A stretch of DNA of 64,000 bases from Butyricicoccus sp. Marseille-Q5471 (GCF_951230135.1 NZ_CATNVC010000002.1:62001-126000); one strand, 5' to 3'; shown: positions 36,499 through 44,804, numbered from the stretch's first letter. Numbers and translations: made by a program. The notes: generated by a model not told the origin, from the sequence alone.

Positions 36499-37911
36499 TT
36501 AGCCTGCGACGTATTCGCTTGCGCTGCGCTCCAAATAGTCGATGAAGCGACCGCGATTCTTCCTGAACAGGAAGTACAGTACAAAGTAAAGCACAACGAC
36601 TGCACCAATAATCACCGGATTCTGCGACCAGAATGCATAGAACAAGCCTGCGATGAGCGGGTGGCACATAATGCCGAAGCTGATAACGTAAACGCCCGCC
36701 TGCGAGAGCTGGAAGCCCGCATCTACCGCGACCTGCGTAAAGGTCGGAGCAAGCTGCGAGGCGACAATCATGCCTAGTGAGAACCAAATCGCGCCGGAAA
36801 GCACGCTCTTGGCAATATTGCCGTTGGAAATACAAACAAATACTTCAACCATGTACGGCAGCGCACACAAATCAGCCATGGGCAGAATGGTGTTGCCCGG
36901 AAGAATGAACGCAAGACCTAGCATAATCGGAATCAGAATGATACCGCTAACCAGCGTATTCGGCTCACCATAGCCGCAGGCATCATTGACCGAAAGATAC
37001 CATTCGCGGCCTTCGCCTGATTTTGCCGCCTTGGATTTGTAAGCGTCGGTAAGCGTGGTAAAGGCACTTGCAAAAATGCCGGCCACTTTGGGGAATACCG
37101 CCATGATTGCCGCTGTGGAAACAGCTGCCGAGGAAACCGTGCCCCAAGCCGTCAGCGCGCCTGCGCCGAACAAGGAATTGAAATTGCCGATTACGCCGAT
37201 TAACGCACCCACAATCAGGCCGATAAACATAGGCTCGCCGAGAATGCCCAGCTTCTTCTGCAGATTCTGTGCATTGAGCTTGATTTTGTTAAAGCCTATT
37301 TTGCCCAGTAGCCAGTTCATTAGCACTGCAAACGGCAGACTCTCCAGATGGTGTGGTGCGGTCATACAGCAGTTTTCGTAATCATAATAGGTCGACCAGC
37401 GCTTTGCGCAAGCCTCTGAAAACAGCAGGATGTACAGAAGCTGCATCACCATCAGCGCCATCGCAAGCAGCATATTGCCGGTCAATGCATACAGCATGGA
37501 GCCCCACACCATAAACGAGTAGTTATTCCATAAGTCGGATGCCATAAAAACATTGGTCCACTTTAGGAAAAACAGCAGCAGCTGCAGCACGATTGCTACG
37601 CCGATAAACACCAGACCTACCTGTGTGGAATAGGCGATGACCGAGGTAGACTGCCAGCCGGTATCAAGCACCGGTAGGTTGACCCCGGCGTTTTCAACCA
37701 TCTGGTTGACGACCGGTGCGATAATGCCGGAATAGCTGTTGATGACGAGGTTAAAGCCTGTCAGACCGACCGCGCAAAGCAGTGCTGTCTGAAATGCCTT
37801 CTTTCCAGATACGCCCATGCACTTTGCAATCACAAACAGGATGACCGGCACGAAAACCGCCGCACCGAATGTTGAAAACACATTACTTAATCCTTGAAAA
37901 AAACTGGCCAT
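36499..37911 (-). CDS. PTS EIIC, galactitol (GatC) family
   Basis: A 470-residue membrane protein with about ten helices, matching the galactitol-specific EIIC family (NLVINSYSGIIAPVVNQMVE, FLKWTNVFMASDLWNNYSF, GYGEPNTLVSGIILIP). It forms the sugar channel of the PTS and phosphorylates its substrate on entry. Gene order HPr-IIA-IIB-IIC shows a complete, self-contained PTS. Galactitol itself is only one possibility; relatives handle arabitol, ribitol and other polyols. Confidence 0.88.
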   Translation of the reverse strand: MASFFQGLSNVFSTFGAAVFVPVILFVIAKCMGVSGKKAFQTALLCAVGLTGFNLVINSYSGIIAPVVNQMVENAGVNLPVLDTGWQSTSVIAYSTQVGLVFIGVAIVLQLLLFFLKWTNVFMASDLWNNYSFMVWGSMLYALTGNMLLAMALMVMQLLYILLFSEACAKRWSTYYDYENCCMTAPHHLESLPFAVLMNWLLGKIGFNKIKLNAQNLQKKLGILGEPMFIGLIVGALIGVIGNFNSLFGAGALTAWGTVSSAAVSTAAIMAVFPKVAGIFASAFTTLTDAYKSKAAKSGEGREWYLSVNDACGYGEPNTLVSGIILIPIMLGLAFILPGNTILPMADLCALPYMVEVFVCISNGNIAKSVLSGAIWFSLGMIVASQLAPTFTQVAVDAGFQLSQAGVYVISFGIMCHPLIAGLFYAFWSQNPVIIGAVVVLYFVLYFLFRKNRGRFIDYLERSASEYVAG

Positions 37912-37991
37912 AAAAATTTCCCCCTTACCATTTCATATTTTTGTTTTGGTATCAAACCATGCTCTCGAACCATTGCTGACGGCAATTCTTC

Positions 37992-38285
37992 TTATGCTTT
38001 CTCTAAAATCGCAAGGCAATCCGCGACCACTTTGTCCTCCGACAACCCGGTCAGCATGCCGACAGCCTTGACCTTGGGCACGCCGAATTCCTCATAAACC
38101 GGACTGACACACGCAATCAAATCAAACTTCTTGCCTGTAATTTCCGTTCCAATGCTGTTCGGACTGGCTTCAACCATATGCGCGTCCCAGCCCTTCTCTT
38201 TGAGTTTCTCCTTCAGCTTGCCGGCTACCATTGCCGAACTGACCGTGCCAGAACCGCAGACACACAAAATGTTACACGTTTTCAT
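37992..38285 (-). CDS. PTS EIIB, galactitol/lactose-like family
   Basis: A 97-residue phosphotransfer protein. I start at the ATG eight bases after AGGAGG rather than at the longer frame. The active cysteine is Cys10 in the P-loop CVCGSGTVSS, which takes phosphate from EIIA and passes it to the sugar. GTEITGKKFDLIACV matches GatB-type proteins. Confidence 0.88.
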   Translation of the reverse strand: MKTCNILCVCGSGTVSSAMVAGKLKEKLKEKGWDAHMVEASPNSIGTEITGKKFDLIACVSPVYEEFGVPKVKAVGMLTGLSEDKVVADCLAILEKA

Positions 38286-38314
38286 CGTCATTTCCTCCTC
38301 ATTCCAATCCAAAT

Positions 38315-38773
38315 TCATCCTATGTACTTTTGCGCGGTTTCAAATAATTCCTCTTCGCTGCCCGCCGCTCGGAAGGCCGCCACCACAGCCGGCTGTTGAA
38401 ATACGCTGAGTACCTTTTGCAGCAGTTCCACCTGCTCATCCGGATTTTGAATCGCCATCATAAACAGCATTTCTGCCTGCACCTGAACCTCCGGCTCACC
38501 CATGTGTGCAAAAGTCACCGGAGATTTCAGCTGCGCGATACACACGCCCGGTTTCACCACGTGCTGTGGATCGGTATGCGGCATGGCAACCGCAATCTCC
38601 TCCAGCTGCAGTCCCGTCGGATAAATCTTTTCGCGCGCTACCACCGCATCGATATAAGTATCCCGAACGAAACCCGCCTCTAAGAAACGTTGGCCGACCT
38701 GCCGAATCGCATCCTCAGCATCCTTCGCCTCTACATTTCGTAAAATCAACTCGCGGAAGGTTTCCTGTTCCAT
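38315..38773 (-). CDS. PTS EIIA, fructose/mannitol/galactitol type
   Basis: A 152-residue EIIA with the phosphorylated His66 in the motif AVAMPHTDPQHV and the upstream TGLQLEEIAVAMP pattern. Length and motif fit the PTS_EIIA_2 family. It takes phosphate from HPr, encoded 13 bases upstream in the operon, and hands it to EIIB. Confidence 0.9.
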   Translation of the reverse strand: MEQETFRELILRNVEAKDAEDAIRQVGQRFLEAGFVRDTYIDAVVAREKIYPTGLQLEEIAVAMPHTDPQHVVKPGVCIAQLKSPVTFAHMGEPEVQVQAEMLFMMAIQNPDEQVELLQKVLSVFQQPAVVAAFRAAGSEEELFETAQKYIG

Positions 38774-38786
38774 ATTTATCGCCTCC

Positions 38787-39047
38787 TTACTCGGTCAATC
38801 CATCAAGGAACTTAATGATTTTCTCAACAGACTGCTGTTCGCTGCCTCCCTCCGCTTCCACAACAATCTCTGCACCATTTTTCAAGCCTGCGGTCAAAAT
38901 CCCAAGAATATTTTTGGGATTTACCACACCCTTATCAGTAATGAGCCGAAGGGCATCCGGTATCGTTTTGCATAGTGCCACCAACTGTCCCGCAGGGCGC
39001 GCGTGCAGACCGGTTGGGTTTTTGATGGTAAACTTTTGACTAAACAT
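38787..39047 (-). CDS. HPr-like phosphocarrier dedicated to this PTS
   Basis: An 86-residue HPr with phosphorylation site His15 in PTGLHARPAG. Residue 46, which is Ser in HPr of Firmicutes and is the target of HPr kinase, is Asn here (NPKNILGIL). It can therefore accept PEP-derived phosphate from Enzyme I but should not be subject to Ser-46 control or bind CcpA. It is the first gene of the PTS operon, which is unusual, since the housekeeping ptsH lies elsewhere. Confidence 0.9.
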   Translation of the reverse strand: MFSQKFTIKNPTGLHARPAGQLVALCKTIPDALRLITDKGVVNPKNILGILTAGLKNGAEIVVEAEGGSEQQSVEKIIKFLDGLTE

Positions 39048-39102
39048 ATGTTTCCTCCGTTTTGTCTTTTGGTTTTTTTTGATTCAGACTCGCTTACTTT
39101 CG

Positions 39103-39157
39103 TTGACAGACCCATAAAATCACGCTATACTGTGTTCATGTAATGAACATATGTTCA
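39103..39157 (+). promoter_or_regulatory. sorC-type promoter with overlapping TGTTCAT operators
   Basis: TTGACA (39103-39108) and TATACT (39126-39131) are spaced exactly 17 bases, a near-consensus sigma-A promoter. Directly downstream lie three half-sites: GTTCAT and ATGAAC form an inverted repeat (39134-39148), and TGAACAT with ATGTTCA form a second palindrome (39144-39157). They span the expected transcription start, so the SorC protein should repress its own gene. The divergent PTS operon shares this interval. Confidence 0.8.
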
Positions 39158-39182
39158 CCGCATTTGAAAAGGAGTACATCGC

Positions 39183-40139
39183 ATGGATAATCGAACCGAT
39201 TTACTTGTACGCGTGTCCGAGTTGTACTATCAGCAAGGGCTCAGCCAGCAGGAAATCAGCCAAATCATGGGGATTTCCCGTCCCACCATCTCTCGACTGC
39301 TTGACGAGGCCAAGGATCTCGGCGTGGTAGAAATCATCGTACACAGTCCGATTCACAAGCATGCCCAGCTTTCCTGCGCCCTGCGTAACGCATTTGGACT
39401 GCGCGACGCGCTTGTATTGGCGGGTGAATATGAATACGGCAAATCGCTTAGCCGATGTGCCGAAGAAGCTGCTCATTTTCTATGCACCGTTTTGGAAAAC
39501 AACCAGTCAATTGGCATTTCCTGGGGGCGCGCGCTCGAAGCGCTGTGCAATGCCATGCCGGTTACCGAATACTATAATGTAAACGTGGTGCAGATGGTCG
39601 GTTGCCTCGGTACCGGAAACCCCCGGGTGGATGGTTTGGAGCTTGCACTGCGCATCTCCAAAAAACTAGGCGGCACCTATTCAAACATTTATGCGCCAGT
39701 GTATGTTGACAGCGAGCTGGTGCACAACTATCTTATCTCAGAACCACAAATTGAGATGACGCTGAAAAAAGCGCTTTCCGTTGATATTATTGTCAGCGGC
39801 ATCGGCTCGCTCGATGATCCGAACGGCTCTCTCTATCAGTCAGGCTGCTATACGGCTGAAGACCGCGCCGAGTTGATGCGCCGCGGCGCAGTATCCAGTC
39901 TGCTCGGCCGGATGTTCGACGCCGAGGGTCATGAGGTAACGTTAGACAACCGTTTTGTCATCTCCGCACCGCTCGAAGCGATGCGGCATCCGGCTTGGTC
40001 CATCGGCATCAACGTGGGCGCCGACAAGGCCGCCTGCACGCTTGCCGCAGTGCGAGGACGCTACCTCAACACGTTAGTGGTGGACGAACCGCTTGCCCGC
40101 GAGATGCTTCGACTATCCGGCCTGCCTGTTCCCGTATAG
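39183..40139 (+). CDS. SorC-family sugar-binding transcriptional regulator
   Basis: A 318-residue protein. The N-terminal HTH reads LSQQEISQIMGISRPTISRL (about residues 20-40). The rest is the SorC effector domain, a Rossmann-like fold that binds phosphorylated sugars (GISWGRALEALCNAMP, GCLGTGNPRVDG, VSGIGSLDDPNGSLYQSG). ATG preceded by AAAAGGAG. It is divergent from the PTS operon and has operator repeats at its own promoter, so the inducer is probably the sugar phosphate made by this PTS. Confidence 0.9.
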   Translation: MDNRTDLLVRVSELYYQQGLSQQEISQIMGISRPTISRLLDEAKDLGVVEIIVHSPIHKHAQLSCALRNAFGLRDALVLAGEYEYGKSLSRCAEEAAHFLCTVLENNQSIGISWGRALEALCNAMPVTEYYNVNVVQMVGCLGTGNPRVDGLELALRISKKLGGTYSNIYAPVYVDSELVHNYLISEPQIEMTLKKALSVDIIVSGIGSLDDPNGSLYQSGCYTAEDRAELMRRGAVSSLLGRMFDAEGHEVTLDNRFVISAPLEAMRHPAWSIGINVGADKAACTLAAVRGRYLNTLVVDEPLAREMLRLSGLPVPV

Positions 40140-40153
40140 TTTCATTCTCCGCA

Positions 40154-40173
40154 AGAGACCCTCAGGGGTCTCT
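40154..40173 (+). terminator. Terminator of the sorC-type gene
   Basis: AGAGACCC and GGGTCTCT form an 8-bp stem with loop TCAG, followed by seven T. The convergent dehydrogenase gene ends just beyond. Confidence 0.9.
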
Positions 40174-40184
40174 TTTTTTGCGCT

Positions 40185-41231
40185 CTATTTCAGCGTATCA
40201 TCGCATGTGATAACACCCTTGGCTCCCTCGCCGCGCATCATTTTGTCAAAGCCATTGCGCCAATTTTCCAGTGAGTCAAATGAGGTCACGATTTTCTCTG
40301 GCACCACCGTACCTGCTGCAAGCAGTTCAAGCGATTTGACCCATGAGCTCGGTTTTTGACTGCGCGAACCGACATAAACGATTTCTTTATGCAATATTAA
40401 ATCCGTCCAGATGCACTCATGTGATTCCGGGAACACGCCCATCTGCACAACCGTGCCCTTGCGGCGGACAATTTCCAGCGCCTTGTTCGCCGCTGGCACC
40501 GCACCCGAGCACTCAAAGCATTTGTCCGCGCCGACCTGATCGGTCAACCCCATTACAATCGATTTGAGATCCTCGCTCAGTTGGTCGACGCAGCGGTCAA
40601 CGCCGCAGGACTTGGCAATTTCAAAGCGTTCGGCATCCTGTGTCAGGCCGGCCATAACAACGGTAGCTCCTTGGCTTTTTGCAACCTGTGACACCATTTG
40701 ACCAATCGCGCCCGCGCCAAATACCACGCAAAAATCACCCGGCTGTATGTTGCCTTTTTCGATAACAGCATGCACGCCGCAGGCCAGCGGCTCTGTCAGC
40801 GCAGCTGACAGCAGGCTGACGTTGTCCGGCAGGATATGTACGCTTTCCTCGCGGCTTACTAAATACTCTGCCATTGAACCGTTGATTTGCGTGCCCAGTC
40901 CCCGTCGGCTGCCGCACAGGTTATAATCCTTTGATTTGCACATCGGACAGACCCCGCAGGTTTGAAAGGTGGTTTCGCTCGTCACGCGATCCCCTACCTT
41001 AACGCGCTTGACCTCCGGCCCTACCGCGGTGACAACGCCGGAAAACTCGTGTCCCAGCACGACCGGCGGCTTGGTACTGGGGTAGGATCCTTTAAACGCA
41101 TGCAGATCCGTTCCGCAAATACCGGAATAGGCAATTTTTATCTGTACCAAATCACCCGTTGCCTCGGGCAAGGGGATTTCTTGATATTCCATTTGATCCA
41201 TGCCGACCGCCGTTTTCACAACAGCTTTCAC
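40185..41231 (-). CDS. Zinc-dependent polyol (phosphate) dehydrogenase
   Basis: A 348-residue medium-chain dehydrogenase. I start at GTG, ten bases after GAGGAGG; the longer frame would begin with TTG inside that site. Catalytic zinc residues are in CGICGTDLHAF-like CGTDLHAF and GHEFSGVVT, the structural site is CGVCPMCKSKDYNLC, and the cofactor motif is FGAGAIGQMVSQVA. It lies between the SorC gene and the second transketolase operon. A galactitol-1-phosphate 5-dehydrogenase-like role (polyol phosphate to ketose phosphate) would link the PTS to the transketolase; this is inference. Confidence 0.85.
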   Translation of the reverse strand: MKAVVKTAVGMDQMEYQEIPLPEATGDLVQIKIAYSGICGTDLHAFKGSYPSTKPPVVLGHEFSGVVTAVGPEVKRVKVGDRVTSETTFQTCGVCPMCKSKDYNLCGSRRGLGTQINGSMAEYLVSREESVHILPDNVSLLSAALTEPLACGVHAVIEKGNIQPGDFCVVFGAGAIGQMVSQVAKSQGATVVMAGLTQDAERFEIAKSCGVDRCVDQLSEDLKSIVMGLTDQVGADKCFECSGAVPAANKALEIVRRKGTVVQMGVFPESHECIWTDLILHKEIVYVGSRSQKPSSWVKSLELLAAGTVVPEKIVTSFDSLENWRNGFDKMMRGEGAKGVITCDDTLK

Positions 41232-41428
41232 TGGTATCCGCCTCCTCTTCAATTTGATTCGTAATTGAGAATTTGTTAATTATTTCTCACACCTGTTCTT
41301 TTGGTTCGTCTCATTATATTGCGTATTTTACCAATTCGTCAAGGCTATTCTTCGCTCTAATTGTATTATTTTACTGTTTGCATAAGGCGTTCAACGAATT
41401 TTTGGCTATCTTTGACGATATTTGTTTG

Positions 41429-41457
41429 TTGACGTTTGTTCATTAATGTGAAATAAT
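41429..41457 (+). promoter_or_regulatory. Promoter of the second transketolase operon with SorC-like half-site
   Basis: TTGACG (41429-41434) and AATAAT (41452-41457) are spaced 17 bases. The spacer holds TGTTCATTAATGTGAA (41437-41452), whose first seven bases match the TGTTCAT half-site at the sorC promoter and whose second half is an imperfect inverted copy. Confidence 0.6.
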
Positions 41458-41529
41458 ATTCATGCCAAGTAATCTTACGATCATTCTGTCTGCACGACCA
41501 TCCGGTCTTACAGGAAAGGAGCAATCTCA

Positions 41530-42435
41530 ATGGCGGAAAAAAACTATTCCACCGCAGAAATTCAGGAAGTAGCCACCAGCATCCGAAAGCAGATTCTCGG
41601 TGTTGCACTCAAAACAGGCGGCTGCTATTTGGCACAGGCCTGCTCGTCCGCGGACATTATCGCCGCACTGTACACGCGCGTGATGAATCTTGGACCCTCG
41701 ATTGGCTGCTGGGAGCCGATTCCTTTTCCCGGTGTTCCCGGTCCCGATAACATGGATTACCAGCGGGGTTCTGCCTACAACGGTGCACCCGCTGCCGATA
41801 AGGATCGTTTTTTTGTCTCCTGCTGCCATTATGCATCAGTCATATACTGCGCTCTGGCTGCAACCGGACGCATCAGCCCCGATTGCATGGATAAATTCAA
41901 CGTCGACGGTTGGAACATGGAGATGATTGGCGCCGAGCACTCGCCCGGTTTCGAAAACACCGCAGGCTCGTTGGGACAAACCGTCTCCATCGCAGCCGGC
42001 ACCGCTCATGCCCGCAAACGCCGTGGAGATACCGGTAGGGTCTTTGCGCTATTGGGAGACGGCGAGCTGCAGGAAGGCCAGACCTGGGAATGTATCCAGA
42101 CAGCCGGCTATTATGGCCTTGATAATTTCATTGTCATTATTGATGCAAACGGCCAACAGGTAGAAGGCAAAATTGAGGATCAGATGGCCATCGAGCCGCT
42201 GATTACTCGTTTTGAATCCTTTGGCGCGGCCTGTGTTTCCGTTGACGGTCACGATATTGACGCTTTTGCAACCGCGTTTGACACGCATCACGAAGGTCGC
42301 CCGCTCGTCGTCATTGCCCGCACCCGCGGTACGACCGGCGTGCCTCCGCTGGAAAAACATTGGCCGTTCCTGCACTTTGTCCGCATTCCCGACGCGGAGC
42401 GCGCAGAATTTCAGGCCGTTTACGACGCAATGTGA
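41530..42435 (+). CDS. Transketolase, N-terminal subunit (second locus)
   Basis: A 301-residue thiamine-diphosphate-binding subunit with GDGELQEGQTWECIQTAGYY to IDANGQQ and the early CSSADIIAALYTRVM. It carries insertions around GCWEPIPFPGVPGPDNMDYQ that are absent from the subunit at 16947, so the two are different clades. Split transketolases of this sort include the apulose-4-phosphate enzyme; specificity here is unknown. ATG preceded by AGGAAAGGAG. First gene of a four-gene operon with HAD phosphatase and aldolase. Confidence 0.9.
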   Translation: MAEKNYSTAEIQEVATSIRKQILGVALKTGGCYLAQACSSADIIAALYTRVMNLGPSIGCWEPIPFPGVPGPDNMDYQRGSAYNGAPAADKDRFFVSCCHYASVIYCALAATGRISPDCMDKFNVDGWNMEMIGAEHSPGFENTAGSLGQTVSIAAGTAHARKRRGDTGRVFALLGDGELQEGQTWECIQTAGYYGLDNFIVIIDANGQQVEGKIEDQMAIEPLITRFESFGAACVSVDGHDIDAFATAFDTHHEGRPLVVIARTRGTTGVPPLEKHWPFLHFVRIPDAERAEFQAVYDAM

Positions 42436-42451
42436 GAAAGAGGTGTTCCGA

Positions 42452-43438
42452 ATGAAAATCGAAGTCAATACACACGAAAAAAACATGATTCGCTTTGCCA
42501 AGGAGCATCCGGAAGTTGTCGTCATGTCGGCCGACCTCGGCTCTTCGTGCGAGGTCAAAAAATTTCGCGCCGTCTACCCCGACCGCTATCTGACCATGGG
42601 CATTGCTGAGCAGAACATGTGCTCCTGGGCCGCCGGCATGGCGCGCGAGGGGTATCGTCCCTTCCTGCACACCTTTGCCGTGTTTCTGTACCGCCGCATT
42701 CTGGATCAGCTCGAAATGAGCGTTGCCTATCCCAATCTGCCGGTTGTTTTCGTCGGCTTTGTGCCCGGTATCACGACGCCTGGCGGCGTTACCCACCAGT
42801 CTATCAACGATGTTGGCGTTTTGCGTACTGTGCCAAACATGACCATTTTCGACATTGGCGACGCAACCGAAATCGAGGGCGTGCTCGATCTGGCCTATGC
42901 CTGCAACGGCCCTGTTTACATTCGCATGCTCCGCAAAGAGGTGCCGCGCCTGTTCCCGGCAAACGAACCGATGCAGTTTAACCGCGCTCGCGTTCTGTCC
43001 GAGGGCAATGATATTGTGCTGCTCTCTTCCTCCATCTGCACCGAGGAGGCGATGCGCGCTTCGGCTGTTCTGAAGGAAAAAGGCGTGTCCGTGCAGCACA
43101 TGCACGTCTCTACGCTAAAGCCCTTCACCGACCCCACCATCGTTGAGGCGATTGCCAAGAGCAAATATGGTGTTGTCACTATCGAAAACCATCTGAATAT
43201 CGGCGGACTCGGTTCGGCAGTTGCCGATGTGATTGCGGAAAATGGTCTCGGCAAGCGCCTGATTAAAATCGGTCTGAACAGCTACCCGCACGGCGCCTCG
43301 AAGATGTACCTGATGAAAAAGTACGGCATTGATGCCATGCATTTGGTATCGGCGGTTGAGGATTTGACCGGAAAAGTACTCGGCATCGAGGACAAGGATT
43401 TGGACGACGTTCGTTTCGTCGATTTTCTGGAGGTTTGA
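42452..43438 (+). CDS. Transketolase, C-terminal subunit (second locus)
   Basis: A 328-residue subunit starting at ATG after AAAGAGG; the frame is open far upstream but overlaps the partner gene and is not used. MGIAEQNMCSWAAGMAREGY holds the thiamine-activating Glu. VPGITTPGGVTHQSINDVGV and ENHLNIGGLGSAVADVIAEN complete the pattern. Together with the 41530 product it transfers ketol units between sugars in the cytoplasm. Confidence 0.9.
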   Translation: MKIEVNTHEKNMIRFAKEHPEVVVMSADLGSSCEVKKFRAVYPDRYLTMGIAEQNMCSWAAGMAREGYRPFLHTFAVFLYRRILDQLEMSVAYPNLPVVFVGFVPGITTPGGVTHQSINDVGVLRTVPNMTIFDIGDATEIEGVLDLAYACNGPVYIRMLRKEVPRLFPANEPMQFNRARVLSEGNDIVLLSSSICTEEAMRASAVLKEKGVSVQHMHVSTLKPFTDPTIVEAIAKSKYGVVTIENHLNIGGLGSAVADVIAENGLGKRLIKIGLNSYPHGASKMYLMKKYGIDAMHLVSAVEDLTGKVLGIEDKDLDDVRFVDFLEV

Positions 43439-43439
43439 T

Positions 43440-44099
43440 GTGAGCTTTCGTGCCTGCATCTGGGATTTGGACGGCACACTCTTTTATACACTGCCCACCA
43501 TTCATTATTATTGCAACCGCTCACTTGCGCACTTCGGTCTGCGGGAAATCACCGTAGAGGAGTGCCAAGACCTGTGCCGCCTGTCCATCACGCAGTTTTA
43601 TCAGCGGCTGCTGGAGTTGGGCGGCTGCCCATCCGAGGACATGAATCATCTCGCGCCGCGCATCCGGGATTTTGACTGCGCAAGCTATCTTGCCGATTTC
43701 ACATATCTAACCAAACCGTATGACGGAATCCGTGAAACACTTACGGAGCTCAAGCAAATGGGCGTTAAAAACGCCGTGCTTACCAACAAACCTAACCAAA
43801 TCGCCTGCTCGCTGGTCAACCTGTTTTTCAGCGACTTGATTGACGTGTGTATAGGACAGACACCGGAAAGCATCTCCAAACCCGACCCCCGCTCGTTGGA
43901 TGCCGTGTTGCACACGCTTTCCATCAGTCGAAGCGAAGCCGTATACGTAGGTGACACCGATGTGGATATGCAAACCGCGCACAACACAGGCGTCGCCGCA
44001 GCAGCAGTTGCCTGGGGGTATCAGCCGCTTGAAACGCTGCTCTGCTACAAGCCGGATTTCGTTGTACATACCCCACATGAACTGATTTCACTGTTTTAG
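43440..44099 (+). CDS. HAD-family phosphatase (phosphoglycolate phosphatase-like)
   Basis: A 219-residue HAD hydrolase starting with GTG one base after the transketolase stop, so translation is coupled. Motif I is WDLDGTLFYT (nucleophile Asp), motif II lies in AVLTNKPN, the Lys of motif III in SKPDPRS, and motif IV is VGDTDVDMQTA. The cap domain is of the helical type (residues 20-85). It would dephosphorylate a small sugar phosphate or phosphoglycolate made by the neighbouring enzymes. Confidence 0.88.
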   Translation: MSFRACIWDLDGTLFYTLPTIHYYCNRSLAHFGLREITVEECQDLCRLSITQFYQRLLELGGCPSEDMNHLAPRIRDFDCASYLADFTYLTKPYDGIRETLTELKQMGVKNAVLTNKPNQIACSLVNLFFSDLIDVCIGQTPESISKPDPRSLDAVLHTLSISRSEAVYVGDTDVDMQTAHNTGVAAAAVAWGYQPLETLLCYKPDFVVHTPHELISLF

Positions 44100-44111
44100 G
44101 AGGGAAACCTT

Positions 44112-44804
44112 ATGTTTTCTACCACGAAAAAAGAGATAATCGAGGCTGGCATTCTTCTGGATCGCTATGAACTGATTTCACTGACGTGCGGCAACCTGAG
44201 CGTCCGCATGCCGACCGGTGAAATCCTCGTGACGCCGTCCGGGATGATGTACGAAAAGATGGTCGAGGATGATATGATCGTCATGAATCTGGACGGCAGC
44301 GTAATCGAAGGCACTCGCAAACCGTCCTCCGACACGCCTGCAATTCTGCACATCCTGCGCGAGCGCCCCGATGTTAATGCAGTCATACATACCCATCAGC
44401 CTTATGCAACTGCGATTTCGCTGCTGCCGGATCTTACTGAATTTCGCGTCTGTATCACAGCGCTGGCCAATGCTGCAGGCGGCAATGTGCCAATTACCCC
44501 GTATTCAGCAGCCGGTTCTATTGACATGGGTATTGATACGGTCAAATATATTGGTAGCGGTCACGCGGTCATTCTGTCCCAGCACGGTGTTATGACCTGC
44601 GGCAAGGATTTGAATCAGGCGCTGTATGCTGCTGTGTATCTTGAGGAGGCCGCGAAGTGCTATCTGGCAGCGCGCGCCGCTTCTGCAAACGGGCAACTTA
44701 AGCAAATGAGCGATGCACAGATTCAACAAATGGTCGATGTTTTCAGCTATTACGGACAAGGCACCGCTAAAATACCGGAAAACATGGTAAAACGACTGGA
44801 TTAG
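44112..44804 (+). CDS. Class II aldolase, fuculose-phosphate aldolase-like
   Basis: A 230-residue zinc enzyme, start preceded by AGGAGGG. Phosphate loops are LTCGNLSVRM and TPSGMMYEK; zinc ligands HTHQPYATAI and SQHGVMTCG. The position of the catalytic Glu of the family (PSSE) is Asp here (KPSSDTPAI), unlike the sister enzyme at 34650. It should split a ketose-1-phosphate into dihydroxyacetone phosphate and an aldehyde, or act as an epimerase. It ends the operon. Confidence 0.87.
   Translation: MFSTTKKEIIEAGILLDRYELISLTCGNLSVRMPTGEILVTPSGMMYEKMVEDDMIVMNLDGSVIEGTRKPSSDTPAILHILRERPDVNAVIHTHQPYATAISLLPDLTEFRVCITALANAAGGNVPITPYSAAGSIDMGIDTVKYIGSGHAVILSQHGVMTCGKDLNQALYAAVYLEEAAKCYLAARAASANGQLKQMSDAQIQQMVDVFSYYGQGTAKIPENMVKRLD

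Noticed and set aside
42212-42451. An 80-residue extension of the second transketolase C-subunit
   Set aside because: It overlaps the N-subunit gene in another frame and has no family similarity; the internal ATG at 42452 has a ribosome binding site.
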